A stretch of DNA of 48,745 bases from Saccharomonospora iraqiensis subsp. paurometabolica YIM 90007 (GCF_000231035.2 NZ_KI912258.1:134716-183460); one strand, 5' to 3'; shown: positions 18,032-26,822, counted from the first letter of the stretch. The notes: generated by a model from the sequence alone, not told the origin. Numbers and translations are program-made.

Positions 18032-18973
18032 ATGGACAAGCTGTTCGATCTCGACCTGACGATGCGCCTGCTCGGCCTCGACTTCGTGCAGACCGCGCTG
18101 CTCGCCGCGGCCGTGCTCGGGGTCGTGGCGGGCGTGCTGGGCCCGATCATCGTCACCCGGCGGATGTCGTTCGCCGTGCACGGCACGGCCGAGTTGGCGT
18201 TCACCGGTGCCGCGGCGGCGCTGCTGCTGGGCATCGGGGTCAGCTACGGTGCGCTGGCCGGGGCCGTCGTCGCCGCGCTGCTGCTGGGCCTGCTGGGGAG
18301 CCGGGAGTCCGAGCGGGACTCGGTGATCGGCGTCGTCCTCGCCTTCGGACTCGGCCTCGGGGTGCTGTTGCTGTGGTACTACCCGGGCCGCGCGGCGAAC
18401 AAGTTCGGCATCCTGGTCGGCCAGATCGTCGCCGTCGAACCCACCGACCTCACCGCGCTGCTGATCGCCTCGGCGGTGGTGCTGGTCGTGCTCGCCCTGA
18501 TCTACCGTCCGCTGTGGTTCGCCAGCGTCGACCCGGTGGTGGCGGCCGCGCGGGGGGTGCCGGAACGGCTGCTCGCCCCGCTGTTCGCCGTGCTCATCGG
18601 GGTGGGCACCGCGCTCGGCGTGCAGATCGTCGGCGCGTTGCTGGTGATGGCACTGATGGTGACCCCGGCGGCGGCCGCCGCGCGGGTGACCGCCAGTCCG
18701 CTGCGGGCGACGGTGCTGGCGGTGCTGTTCGCCGAGACGGCCGCGCTGGGCGGCATCGTCCTGTCGCTGGCGCCGGGCGCCCCGGTCAGCTTCTTCGTCA
18801 CCGCGATCTCGTTCGCGATCTACCTGACCTGCCGGGTGGTCGCGTTCGTCCGCGGACGGGCCACCCGCCGACTCGACCGGGCCGGTGCCGACGACGGCGC
18901 CGGGACAGCCCCCGGTGCGGACGACGGAGCCAGGGTGGGCACCGGGGACACCGCCGGTGTGCGCCGCGCCTAG
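18032..18973 (+). CDS. znuB: Zinc ABC transporter permease
   Basis: The 313-residue ABC-3-family membrane protein has about nine hydrophobic helices. Typical blocks are RRMSFAVHGTAELAFTGAAAALLLG, GVQIVGALLVMALMVTPAAAAARV and the final SFFVTAISFAIYL. ATG 18032 is chosen because GAGGG lies seven bases before it and it gives the family N-terminus; an upstream GTG at 17933 would add a Pro-rich leader. A variable Asp/Gly/Ala-rich cytoplasmic tail follows the last helix. Its end overlaps the opposite-strand DUF445 gene by four bases. Confidence 0.92.
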   Translation: MDKLFDLDLTMRLLGLDFVQTALLAAAVLGVVAGVLGPIIVTRRMSFAVHGTAELAFTGAAAALLLGIGVSYGALAGAVVAALLLGLLGSRESERDSVIGVVLAFGLGLGVLLLWYYPGRAANKFGILVGQIVAVEPTDLTALLIASAVVLVVLALIYRPLWFASVDPVVAAARGVPERLLAPLFAVLIGVGTALGVQIVGALLVMALMVTPAAAAARVTASPLRATVLAVLFAETAALGGIVLSLAPGAPVSFFVTAISFAIYLTCRVVAFVRGRATRRLDRAGADDGAGTAPGADDGARVGTGDTAGVRRA

Positions 18974-20199
18974 TGCAGCATCAACAGCACCTGGAGTTCA
19001 CCGACGACCCCGCCGATGACCCCGCCGACGACCACGAGTTTCCACTCGTCCTGGCGGACCGCGGGGCGCAGCAGGCCCTCGAACTCGACCGACGTCATCC
19101 GCAGCATCCGGTTCTCGACGAGGTTGGCCACGTCCATCGCCCGCGCCAGGTAGCCCTCGGCGTGGGCGAGGGTGTCCGGCAGCGCCTCGACCGCGCGGGT
19201 GGCCGCCGCGTCCTTCATCTCCTCCAGCCTGCGGCGGCCGACGGTGGCCGTCACCAGCGGCCCGGCGTTGCGGGCGTGCTCGTCGACCGCCGCGGAGACC
19301 TCGCGGCGGATCAGCGCGACCACGCGGTCGGAGCGCGGCCCGCGCAGCACGGCGTCGAGCAGGTTCGGCACGGTCAGCAGCTCGTTGGCGACGAGATCGC
19401 CGTACTGCCGGGCCACCTCGGCGCGCCTGCGCTGGAACTTGCCGTGCAGCAGCAGTCCGCCGGGCAGCCGCACCGGATCGCGGGGCACGAACACGAGCTT
19501 GATCGCGAGCCAGTCGGTGAACAGACCGATCGCGGCCCCGAAGATCGGCATGACCAGCGGGTTCTTCGTCACCGCCCACACGATCGACTGCACGACGCCG
19601 AGGACGAGGCCGAACCAGATGCCGGAGCGGGCGATGAAGGCCATCTCCGGCCGCGAGGTCTCCCGGATCAGCCGCACCAACAGGGCCTTGTCCCGGGTGA
19701 GGCGCTGCACGCTCATGTGCTTGATGTCGAGGATGTTGTCGATGTCGTCGCGCAGCTCGTCCATCACCTGCCGGACCACCCGGGGTGAGGAGGCCTGGAC
19801 CTGCTTGACCACCAGGTCGCGCGCCATCGGCGGGAGCCGTTCCCACAACCTCGGGTGGTACTCGGCCAGCACGTCCCGGGCGATGTCGTCGACGGCCCGT
19901 AGCAGCGGTTGTTCCATCTCCCGTGTCAACCGGGCCGGGTCGATGCGGGAGAACACGTCGGAGACGCTGAGCAGGTTGGTGGTGAGCAGCTCGGCGGCCT
20001 TGGCCGCCATCCGGCCGCCGTGCGCGGGCACCACGCCCTGCCAGCCGAGCACGGTTCCGGGGATCCCGACGAACTCCAGCGGGCGGAACATCATCTCGAC
20101 GGCGACCCGCTTGGTGACGTAGCCGATCAGCGCGGCGACCACGGGGATCGCGGCGTAGAGCGGCCAGTTCGCGGCGAGGTCGTCGAGGACAGCCGCCAC
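18970..20199 (-). CDS. DUF445-family membrane protein
   Basis: The protein has 409 residues. A helix at the N-terminus (YAAIPVVAALIGYVTKRVAVEMMFRP, the DUF445 signature with its TKxxAxxMLFRP-type motif), a long helical middle region, a second membrane part (GLVLGVVQSIVWAV...MPIFGAAIGLFTDWLAIKLVFVP) and a last hydrophobic C-terminus are visible. The duplicated signature (GYVTKRVAVEMMF and GLFTDWLAIKLVF) is typical. The function of the family is unknown. GTG 20199 has a perfect AAGGAGGT ribosome site six bases upstream. It is divergent from the DivIVA-like gene. Confidence 0.88.
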   Translation of the reverse strand: MAAVLDDLAANWPLYAAIPVVAALIGYVTKRVAVEMMFRPLEFVGIPGTVLGWQGVVPAHGGRMAAKAAELLTTNLLSVSDVFSRIDPARLTREMEQPLLRAVDDIARDVLAEYHPRLWERLPPMARDLVVKQVQASSPRVVRQVMDELRDDIDNILDIKHMSVQRLTRDKALLVRLIRETSRPEMAFIARSGIWFGLVLGVVQSIVWAVTKNPLVMPIFGAAIGLFTDWLAIKLVFVPRDPVRLPGGLLLHGKFQRRRAEVARQYGDLVANELLTVPNLLDAVLRGPRSDRVVALIRREVSAAVDEHARNAGPLVTATVGRRRLEEMKDAAATRAVEALPDTLAHAEGYLARAMDVANLVENRMLRMTSVEFEGLLRPAVRQDEWKLVVVGGVIGGVVGELQVLLMLH

Positions 20200-20317
20200 C
20201 GCGCGACCTCCTTACCGTTCGGGGGAACCGAAATCCCATCGTGCCTTTCGCCGCACCCTGCGGGCAGCTCGCCGGACCGGCGGCGCGCCGGGTATGGGAT
20301 TCATCACGTCGGATCAT

Positions 20318-20332
20318 TATGGTTGCCCGATG
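20318..20332 (+). promoter_or_regulatory. Candidate leaderless promoter of the DivIVA-like gene
   Basis: TATGGT at 20318-20323 (within CATTATGGT) lies six bases before ATG 20330, and no ribosome-binding site precedes that ATG. The spacing places the transcription start at or next to the A of ATG, suggesting a leaderless mRNA. No clear -35 is seen. Confidence 0.35.
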
Positions 20333-21274
20333 GCTGACGCGCAGGTATCCCCCACGCAAGCGACCAACCCGCAGTTCGCGACCGCCTTCCGCGGTTACGA
20401 GCAGAGCCAGGTGGACGAGCACGTCCAGCGGCTCACCGACGAACTGGCCGAGGCCACCAGGCACCGGGACGAGGCCTCGGCCTCGGTGGCGGAACTGACG
20501 AAGGCGCTGAGCTACGCCCAGCAGGAACTCGCCGACACGAAGACGGCCCTGTCCCGCATGGTCGACGATCCGGCGGGCCCCGCCGCGATGACCGAACGGG
20601 TCAAGACCATGATGCAGCTTGCCGAGGAGGAGATCGCCGAACTACGGGCCAAGGCCGAGCAGGACGCCACGGACGCGCGCCAGGCCGCCGACGCCTACGC
20701 GGAGAAGACCCGGAAGAAGGCGGACGAGGCGGCCGAGAAGCGGGCGGAGGAGGCCGAGGCCGAACGCACCCGCCTGGACGAGGAGGCCGACCGGCGCCGC
20801 CGGGAGCAGCAGGAGGCCACGGACAGACAGCTCGCCGACGAGCGCGCCGAGGCGGAGCGGGCCGCGGCCGAGCTGGAGCGGACCACCCGCGAGAAGTGCG
20901 ACGAGCTGATCGCCGACGCCGAGCGCAGGCTGGCCGAGGCCGAGGCACGCCGCCGGGAGGCCTACGAACTGCGTGCGCTGGTGGCCGACCGGTTGACGGC
21001 GAGCCAGCAGGCGGTGACCGACGCGCTCGACCGGCTCGGCTCGGACCCCACACCGGAGGAGATCCGCCGCGAGGGCGCCCGGGAGTCCGGCCCCGATCCC
21101 GACGCCGCGGAGTCCGCCACCGCGGGTGCGGAGTCCTCCGCCGAGAAGTCCACCGCACAGGGTGGGAAGTCCGCAGGAACCTCCCGCGCGAAGTCCGGCT
21201 CCACCGGGGCGAAGAAGTCCGGGTCCTCCGGCACGACGAAGGCCGGGGAGAATGGCGGTCGTGCTGCTGAATGA
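20330..21274 (+). CDS. DivIVA/coiled-coil domain protein
   Basis: The protein has about 314 residues from ATG 20330. An N-terminal DivIVA-like segment (FATAFRGYEQSQVDEHVQRLTDELAEAT, cf. the FRGYD-x2-QVDxFL family motif) is followed by a very long coiled coil (about 40-220) rich in Glu, Arg and Ala heptads. The C-terminal tail of Ser/Lys/Gly repeats (GKSAGTSRAKSGSTGAKKSG) is probably disordered. Such proteins act as curvature or polarity scaffolds in actinobacteria, related to DivIVA/Wag31 or Scy-type filaments. The last 23 bases overlap the next gene, so the two are co-transcribed. Its partner is unknown. Confidence 0.75.
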   Translation: MADAQVSPTQATNPQFATAFRGYEQSQVDEHVQRLTDELAEATRHRDEASASVAELTKALSYAQQELADTKTALSRMVDDPAGPAAMTERVKTMMQLAEEEIAELRAKAEQDATDARQAADAYAEKTRKKADEAAEKRAEEAEAERTRLDEEADRRRREQQEATDRQLADERAEAERAAAELERTTREKCDELIADAERRLAEAEARRREAYELRALVADRLTASQQAVTDALDRLGSDPTPEEIRREGARESGPDPDAAESATAGAESSAEKSTAQGGKSAGTSRAKSGSTGAKKSGSSGTTKAGENGGRAAE

Positions 21275-21920
21275 ACAACGGACGGCCGTCTGCGACCACG
21301 CCCGGCGGATGGTCGCCGACGGCCTCGTCGTCGGTACCTCCGGCAACGTCTCCGCCCGCGCGGGTGAGTACGTCGCCGTGACCCCCACCGGCGTCGACTA
21401 CGGGTCGCTGCGTCCCGACGACATCCCCGTCGTGGCGCTGGACGGGTCGGTCGTGGACGGTTCGCTGCGGCCGACGAGTGAGCTGCCCATGCACCTGGCG
21501 GTGTACCGGGAGGCGGAGGACCCGGACGGGGCGCCGGTCACCGCCGTGGTGCACACCCATTCGGTGCACGCCACGGCGGTGTCCACCCTGGTCGACGAGG
21601 TGCCCCCGGTGCACTACATCCTCGCCACGCTCGGCCCGAGCGTGCGGGTGGCGCCGTACGCCACCTACGGGACCACCGAGCTCGCCGAGCGGATGCTGGC
21701 CGCGCTGGACGGCCGGCGCGGCTGCCTACTCGGCAACCACGGCACGGTGACCTACGGCGACGGTCTCGACGCCGCCTACCACCGGGCGCAGCAGCTGGAA
21801 TGGGCCTGCCGGCTGTGGCTGCTCGCCCGCTCGGCGGGCACCCCCCGGGTGTTGCCGCCCGCCGAGGTGGAGCACGTCGTCGACCGTCTGCGCGGTTACG
21901 GACAGCCCGGCGCACGCTGA
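21252..21920 (+). CDS. Class II aldolase/adducin-family protein (FucA-like)
   Basis: The 222-residue protein has the zinc-dependent class II aldolase fold: GTSGNVSAR near the N-terminus (phosphate loop), the catalytic Glu in TSELPMH, zinc ligands in VVHTHSVHA and a third His in LLGNHGTV. It is probably an L-fuculose-1-phosphate or 5-deoxyribulose/methylthioribulose-phosphate aldolase; the substrate cannot be chosen from sequence alone. ATG 21252 overlaps the upstream coiled-coil gene by 23 bases, and GGGGAG directly precedes it. No sugar kinase or isomerase is next to it, which makes a salvage or detoxification role more likely than a sugar-catabolic operon. Confidence 0.9.
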   Translation: MAVVLLNEQRTAVCDHARRMVADGLVVGTSGNVSARAGEYVAVTPTGVDYGSLRPDDIPVVALDGSVVDGSLRPTSELPMHLAVYREAEDPDGAPVTAVVHTHSVHATAVSTLVDEVPPVHYILATLGPSVRVAPYATYGTTELAERMLAALDGRRGCLLGNHGTVTYGDGLDAAYHRAQQLEWACRLWLLARSAGTPRVLPPAEVEHVVDRLRGYGQPGAR

Positions 21921-21976
21921 CACCCGGCCGGGCGAACGTCCTGCCGGAGCGGCACGGGCGGGGCACCATCGACGGT

Positions 21977-22675
21977 GTGGACCCGGACGACTCGGACACC
22001 GTCGAGAAGCCCTCGTCGGTCGTCGACTTCGACGTGTACGGACTCGACGCGAGCTTCGAGGGCGCGCGTTGGGTGGACTTCTTCGAGGGACTGCCCGGCA
22101 GGCCGCCGTGGGCGCTGTGGCTCGGCCACCGCGAACCGGACTCGGACAGCGGGGTGCGGGTGGGCACCCTGCCCCGGCAGCGCTACGCAGCGGTGATGTG
22201 CCCGAACGGCAAGGACCCGCTGGTGGAGGTAGCCTTCAGCGGGGCGTTCGGGGTCATCAACCTGACCCTGCCGAGTTCCACGGTGCCGCGCCCGGAAGGG
22301 TTCATCCCGTCGCTGGTGGAGCACGCCGAGCAGCAGGCCCGCCGCTACCCGGACTGGCCGATCGTGTGGTGGGAGATCGAGGGTGCCGAGGTGCGCGCCC
22401 GGGTGTGGCACTTCGCGGGCGGGTGGGCCGCGTTCTCCACCGCGCTGGACGACGCCTACCTCGTGGCCGTGGGCGTCGGGACGGACCCGGCGAACCTGTC
22501 GTTCGTCCCGATCGAGGACACCTCCGTCTACGACGCCGACCTCACCGCGCCGCTGGACTTCGCGGAACTGGGGCGGAAGAAGAGCGTGCGGCCGGAGGCG
22601 TGGCTGCCCCCGCCCCGGCGCGACGACTTCCACCCGGACCAGCTCGCGTTCCTGCCCGACACGGAGCCGAGCTGA
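21977..22675 (+). CDS. Conserved hypothetical protein
   Basis: The product is about 232 residues from GTG 21977. I do not recognise the family. Visible features are acidic starts (VDPDDSDTVEKPSSVVDFDVYGLD), a Trp-rich middle (ARWVDFFEGLPGRPPWALWLGH, PDWPIVWWEIEG, RVWHFAGGWAAFSTAL) and a PDE-rich end. No signal peptide or membrane helix is visible, so it is probably a soluble protein. Codon use is normal for the genome and the frame is intact, so it is a real gene. It lies 56 bases after the aldolase gene on the same strand. The ribosome site is weak. Confidence 0.6.
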   Translation: MDPDDSDTVEKPSSVVDFDVYGLDASFEGARWVDFFEGLPGRPPWALWLGHREPDSDSGVRVGTLPRQRYAAVMCPNGKDPLVEVAFSGAFGVINLTLPSSTVPRPEGFIPSLVEHAEQQARRYPDWPIVWWEIEGAEVRARVWHFAGGWAAFSTALDDAYLVAVGVGTDPANLSFVPIEDTSVYDADLTAPLDFAELGRKKSVRPEAWLPPPRRDDFHPDQLAFLPDTEPS

Positions 22676-22772
22676 CCCGGACGGGGACGGCGCGGACGGA
22701 CGGTGATTGCGCCGCGGCGCACCGGGGCATCCGGGCGGTGGACAGGACCCGGGAGCGAGGAGGTCTCCAGCC

Positions 22773-23255
22773 GTGACGAACAGGTGTCGCAAACCGCGCA
22801 GGCGCCGCAACACCGGCGGTCCGCTGAACCCGCGGTCGTGGAACGCCACGCACCTCCCCGCCCGGATCACCACCGGCGCGTTCATCCTCAACTCCGGCTA
22901 CACCAAACGCGGCGCCGACGAGGACACGGCGGGCCAGCTGCACGGCTTCGCCGCGGGCACCTATCCGCAGCTGAAGAAGGTCGAGCCGCGCACCTTCGTG
23001 CGCCTGCTCTCGGCCGGGGAGATGGTGCTCGGCACGGCGCTGCTGGTTCCGGTCATCCCGTCGGCCGTCGCCGGAGCGGGCCTGGCCGCGTTCTCGGCGG
23101 GCCTGCTCGGGCTGTACGTGCGCACGCCGGGCATGCGCCGGGAGAGCAGCATCCGCCCGACCGAGGAGGGCCTGTCTCTGGCCAAGGACGTCTGGATGCT
23201 CGGCATCGGCGCCTCACTCGTCCTGGACGACGTCGTGGCACGGCGTCGCCGCTGA
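22773..23255 (+). CDS. Small membrane protein, possibly DoxX-like
   Basis: The product is 160 residues from GTG 22773, which has a strong GAGGAGGT site eight bases upstream. A very basic N-terminus (CRKPRRRRNTGG) precedes RITTGAFILNSGYTKRGA, then LLSAGEMVLGTALLVPVIPSAVAGAGLAAFSAGLLGLYV (one or two helices) and a final helix near MLGIGASLVLDD. The RxxxGxxfxxxGxxK start and overall helix order resemble DoxX-like quinone-linked membrane proteins, but similarity is weak. Function is unknown. Confidence 0.6.
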   Translation: MTNRCRKPRRRRNTGGPLNPRSWNATHLPARITTGAFILNSGYTKRGADEDTAGQLHGFAAGTYPQLKKVEPRTFVRLLSAGEMVLGTALLVPVIPSAVAGAGLAAFSAGLLGLYVRTPGMRRESSIRPTEEGLSLAKDVWMLGIGASLVLDDVVARRRR

Positions 23256-23294
23256 GCCGCGAGCAGGGCACGGCTGTGCTCGCGCGGACAGCCC

Positions 23295-24641
23295 TCACCC
23301 GGTGTCGGAGGAGCGTACGCCCGGGATCTCGCCGTTGCGGAAGGCGTTGACGAACAGCCGGTGGTCCTCCCGGGTCCGCACGGCGTAGTGCATCCCGAAG
23401 TCCACGAGATCCCGGACGAACGCCGAGGGGTCCGTACCGATCGCCGCGGCGATCGCGTCCTCGGCCTGGAAGGTCACCAGCGTCTGCTCGGAGTCGGCGT
23501 CGGCGACGCAGTGCATCTTCGCCGTCGCCATGCCCAGGTAGCGCAGGACGGGCGCCATCTCGGCGGGCTCGGTCAGGTCCGACCAGTCGAGGTCGCGCAC
23601 GTACGGGGACAGCTCGGAGACGACGAACCCGGTCCCGTCGATCTCGGTGTGCCCGAGCCACGGGTCGGCGTGGGCCTGCAACGCCCGCTGGGAGACCGCC
23701 GTGCGGTGCCCGTGGTGGTGAAAGTGGTCGTGGATCCGCGCGTCGTCGACCACCCGACTCGGCGCGGCGACGTTGCCCTGCTTCATCGAGAGCACGACGT
23801 CGTTCTCCAGCGCCTGGGTGCGCCCTTCCACCAGCACGTTGTATGCGGGCAGCCCCGCCGAGCCGATGCCGAAACCCGCGCGCCCGACGATGCTCTTCAC
23901 CTCGTAGGTGAGGCTGCCGAAGCGCTTGTTCTCCGGGATCGTGCCCAGATACCGGTCGAACGCCGCCCGCACGGTGGCGTACTCGTCGTCATCGAGTTCC
24001 CGGGTTCCGGGGCCGTGGCGGAACCGCCGGTCGTAGTTCTCGACCACGGTCACCGCGTCGAGCAGCTCCACCCGGGTGCTCATCCGGGCGTCCAGCAGCA
24101 CGTCGTGCACCAGACCCTCGGTGTTGTCGAGCTGGAGCCGGAACAGCTCGTCGTCCGGGTTGTCGACGAAGTGCCGCACCTGGTCGACGTAGGCGTGCAG
24201 GTAGGTCTCGATCAGTTGGGCGATGTCGTCGTCCGAGATCGCCTTCGTCCACGCGATCAGCGCGACACTGGCCACCAGCCGCCGCAGATCCCAGGTGAAG
24301 CTGCCGAGGAAGGCCTCGTCGAAGTCGTTGACGTCGAAGACGAGGACCCCGCCGGAGTCCATGTAGGTGCCGAAGTTCTCCGCGTGCAGGTCGCCCTGGA
24401 TCCACACCCGCCCGGTGTGGTCGTCGGCCCACGGGTCGTCGAGCGCGACCATGTCCCGGTAGAACAGCGGTGCCGAGCCCCGGTAGAAGCTGAACGGGTC
24501 GGCGGCCATCTTGCGGAACTTCTTGCGGAACGCGGCCGGGTTCGCCCGCATCAACTCGTCGAACGCCTCGACCAGCACCTCGACGATCTCGCCGCGCCGC
24601 TGGTCGCTGTGCTCGCGGAGCCGCACCATCGGATCGCTCAT
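23295..24641 (-). CDS. DUF2252-family protein (kinase-like fold)
   Basis: The protein has 448 residues. Motifs include FRKKFRKMAADPFSFYRGSA, WIQGDLHAENFGTY and VFDVNDFDEAFLGSFTWDLRRL. The GDxHxxN and D-x-x-D pattern resembles the catalytic and metal loops of aminoglycoside-phosphotransferase-like kinases, so phosphotransfer is possible. The substrate is unknown and there is no proof that it is an active kinase. A GAGG ribosome site precedes the ATG. It stands alone between a small membrane-protein gene and the RloAB cassette. Confidence 0.85.
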   Translation of the reverse strand: MSDPMVRLREHSDQRRGEIVEVLVEAFDELMRANPAAFRKKFRKMAADPFSFYRGSAPLFYRDMVALDDPWADDHTGRVWIQGDLHAENFGTYMDSGGVLVFDVNDFDEAFLGSFTWDLRRLVASVALIAWTKAISDDDIAQLIETYLHAYVDQVRHFVDNPDDELFRLQLDNTEGLVHDVLLDARMSTRVELLDAVTVVENYDRRFRHGPGTRELDDDEYATVRAAFDRYLGTIPENKRFGSLTYEVKSIVGRAGFGIGSAGLPAYNVLVEGRTQALENDVVLSMKQGNVAAPSRVVDDARIHDHFHHHGHRTAVSQRALQAHADPWLGHTEIDGTGFVVSELSPYVRDLDWSDLTEPAEMAPVLRYLGMATAKMHCVADADSEQTLVTFQAEDAIAAAIGTDPSAFVRDLVDFGMHYAVRTREDHRLFVNAFRNGEIPGVRSSDTG

Positions 24642-24753
24642 CGCCGCGACCTCGCATCCTCCTCCGGCCGGGACCGTGGCCGCCCGCGGGACGGCGCCTC
24701 TCCGCCAGTCTCACACGCCCACCGGGGCAGCGCCATGCTCCGGCACGCCCATG

Positions 24754-25365
24754 TCAGTCGACATCGCCGCGTAGCGCCGCGTACAGAAGGGCGACGCCGG
24801 AACCCGGGTTCTCCGGCAGATCGCGGTGAGCGGCAGGCAGTGCCCGCTCGTGGGCCCGTTCAGCCAGTGAGAAGTCGAAACGTGCGGGAACGGACTTGCA
24901 GTCGCCGTGGAAGCCGTGCTTCCGGAGCTCTCGCTTCAAGGTTTTGCTGTCCGTGTGCCGCGAGTACTCCCGGAAGTGCCAGAGGAGCCATACTTCGAAG
25001 CAAGGGTTGCTGATCGCGGTACGGATACCCGCACGCCGCGCGGCTGCGACGATCTCCGGGATGCGGAGGTGCTCGTCCACATCGAAGACGCACCAGGCGG
25101 CGTCATACCCGTCCGGTGAACCGATCGATTCACCGCCGTCCGTCTCGACCCGCGCGGCGTCCAGTAGATCGCCGGGCTTACCGCCGACACCTCTCACCTT
25201 CACGTCGACGACCGACACGGCGCTGGCGCGGAGGTGGTTGGCCAGTCCACGGAAGTACTCGACCTCAGTACGCACACCTTCCACGACCACGAGAACCCGG
25301 GGCCGCTCGCGACGAGTGCCCCGAGTGCGGCGGAGGTCGTGCTTGTCGCGCAATCTCCTCGCCAT
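24754..25365 (-). CDS. rloB: RloB-family protein (AbiLii-like, TOPRIM-type)
   Basis: The product is 203 residues from ATG 25365. Acidic TOPRIM-like motifs are VLVVVEGVRTEVEYFRGL (Glu29, Glu34) and VFDVDEH (Asp95, Asp97), followed by the RloB signature SNPCFEVWLLWHF. TOPRIM folds bind metal and cut nucleic acid. The start overlaps the stop of the ATPase gene by one base (TGATG), so the two are made together. RloB partners with an AAA ATPase in the Lactococcus AbiL abortive-infection system and in some restriction loci. Base composition is lower in G/C than neighbours, a sign of transfer. Confidence 0.85.
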   Translation of the reverse strand: MARRLRDKHDLRRTRGTRRERPRVLVVVEGVRTEVEYFRGLANHLRASAVSVVDVKVRGVGGKPGDLLDAARVETDGGESIGSPDGYDAAWCVFDVDEHLRIPEIVAAARRAGIRTAISNPCFEVWLLWHFREYSRHTDSKTLKRELRKHGFHGDCKSVPARFDFSLAERAHERALPAAHRDLPENPGSGVALLYAALRGDVD

Positions 25366-26684
25366 CACCGTGCGGTGCCCATCAACGTACGGACGTGCTC
25401 GAGGTCGATCAGCGGCACGGCGCCGTACCGGCCCTGCAGGTAGCGACGTTCGAAATTGTCGTCGCCGCGCGCACGGAACTCGTAGAGTGAGTAGAGTTCC
25501 GCGTTGCCCGCACCGTTCTTCTCGGTGAACCATACCTCGTCCCGTTCCAGGGCCCCCACGGTCGACTTCCCGAGGAACGACGTGTCATGCGAGGTGAACA
25601 CGAGCTGGGCGCCAGTCGAGTTGATCTCGGAGTTCTTGAACATCTCGATGAGCGTGGTGGAGAGCATAGGATGCAGGCTCGCGTCCAGTTCGTCGACGAC
25701 CAGGGTCTTACCGTGCTTGATGCATTGGAGAGCGGGCAGACCGATGGTGAGCCAGGATACGGTTCCGGAACTCTCCTCGTTGATCCCTAGTGTCGTCGTC
25801 TCCGGGTCGGTCGAACGGTGCTTGAAGCGGATCTCGCGCTGCAGGTCGTCGACGATCGCCTGAACCCCCTCGGGATGATCAGTGGCGGGACGGTCATCGT
25901 GGAGAATCTCGAAAAGACGTTCGATCTTCGACCGTAGTTCCCCGTCCATGTCGGATCGGCTCAGTTCAAGGCCGGTGATCCCGGTGTCGGCCATCGCGAG
26001 CAGGACCTCCGCCTCGCGGAGGATATCCGGGTTCTCGATAGCGTTCTTGGTCCAGTTGAGCCGGGAGAGGCGGTCACTCTCGTCGAACTCGGCATGGACG
26101 AAACTCTCGACCAGGTCCCTCGCAAGCGGAGTCAGGACCGGATGGTTGTTGTTCGCCGCCGTCGAGAGATAGAGGGAGTTGCCGCGGACGAGCTTGGCGA
26201 TGGTCGAATTCGGTCCGCGTAGATGCCGACTGAATTGGAACGTCGGCTCGTCGCTCGGGCCGGATCGGTGGAAGAGTGTGCGGGGGCGCTTGAACGGATA
26301 GGACAGGAGCCATTCCTCCCGTATCCCATCCGAATCCGATTCGAAGCCGTAGTTGTAGCGTGTTCCGGACGCGACGAAGTCGACCTCGTAGGAGGACGGG
26401 CTTTCGATCGTGCGGCGGTCGAGGCGGAACGGTCGGAACGGGAAGTGCTTTCGTTCTCCCCATCGGGTTGCGGAGAACCGCACAGCGCTCCGGAACAGCT
26501 TCATGGCGTCGAGGACGGACGACTTACCGGAGGCGTTGGCCCCGTAGATACCGGCGACACGGGTGGTGGCCGCAGTCCAGTCGTCCTCCGGGGCCGTCGT
26601 ACCGCTCGCCGCGCCGGAGACCAGGGACAGTTCGGCCGTGTCCCGGAAAGGACCGTGGTTCGACGTGCTGAACCGGAGCAGCAT
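25365..26684 (-). CDS. rloA: AAA15/RloA-type ATPase (AbiLi-like)
   Basis: The protein has 439 residues. An SMC/OLD-like ATPase core shows MLLRFSTSNHGPFRDTAELSL, Walker A YGANASGKSS (about 47-56), an ABC-type signature ESSGTVSW, Walker B TLVVDELDASLHP and the switch His in FTSHDTSFL. Such ATPases sense phage infection and control a partner effector, here the RloB protein encoded directly downstream. The ATG has a perfect GAGGAGG site six bases upstream and its own promoter (26715-26743). The gene is visibly more A/T-rich than the surrounding chromosome. No restriction-modification gene is adjacent, so the pair is a free-standing cassette. Confidence 0.87.
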   Translation of the reverse strand: MLLRFSTSNHGPFRDTAELSLVSGAASGTTAPEDDWTAATTRVAGIYGANASGKSSVLDAMKLFRSAVRFSATRWGERKHFPFRPFRLDRRTIESPSSYEVDFVASGTRYNYGFESDSDGIREEWLLSYPFKRPRTLFHRSGPSDEPTFQFSRHLRGPNSTIAKLVRGNSLYLSTAANNNHPVLTPLARDLVESFVHAEFDESDRLSRLNWTKNAIENPDILREAEVLLAMADTGITGLELSRSDMDGELRSKIERLFEILHDDRPATDHPEGVQAIVDDLQREIRFKHRSTDPETTTLGINEESSGTVSWLTIGLPALQCIKHGKTLVVDELDASLHPMLSTTLIEMFKNSEINSTGAQLVFTSHDTSFLGKSTVGALERDEVWFTEKNGAGNAELYSLYEFRARGDDNFERRYLQGRYGAVPLIDLEHVRTLMGTAR

Positions 26685-26714
26685 CGGAGCCTCCTCGCGA
26701 ACAGGGTCATGGTA

Positions 26715-26743
26715 ATCTAATCGCGGTGTGGGTCGAGATTCAA
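26715..26743 (-). promoter_or_regulatory. Promoter of the RloAB cassette
   Basis: On the minus strand TTGAAT (26743-26738) and TTAGAT (26720-26715) are separated by exactly 17 bases. Transcription would start near 26708, about 24 bases before the rloA ATG, with the ribosome site in the short leader. This is the best-formed promoter seen in the window. Confidence 0.6.
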
Positions 26744-26822
26744 CGCAAAACCGGACCCAGCGGCATCTTCCCCGCCATCAAAACCCGTTCAGGTGAACGG
26801 TGTGCACGGGTCGCGGTGCCCG

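Noticed and set aside
21800-21976. N-terminal extension of the conserved hypothetical protein upstream of GTG 21977
   Set aside because: It overlaps the aldolase gene for over 120 bases and is Arg/Gly-rich noise.
22708-22725. GC-rich palindrome TGCGCCGCGGCGCA as a terminator
   Set aside because: Short, without T-run, and common by chance at this base composition.
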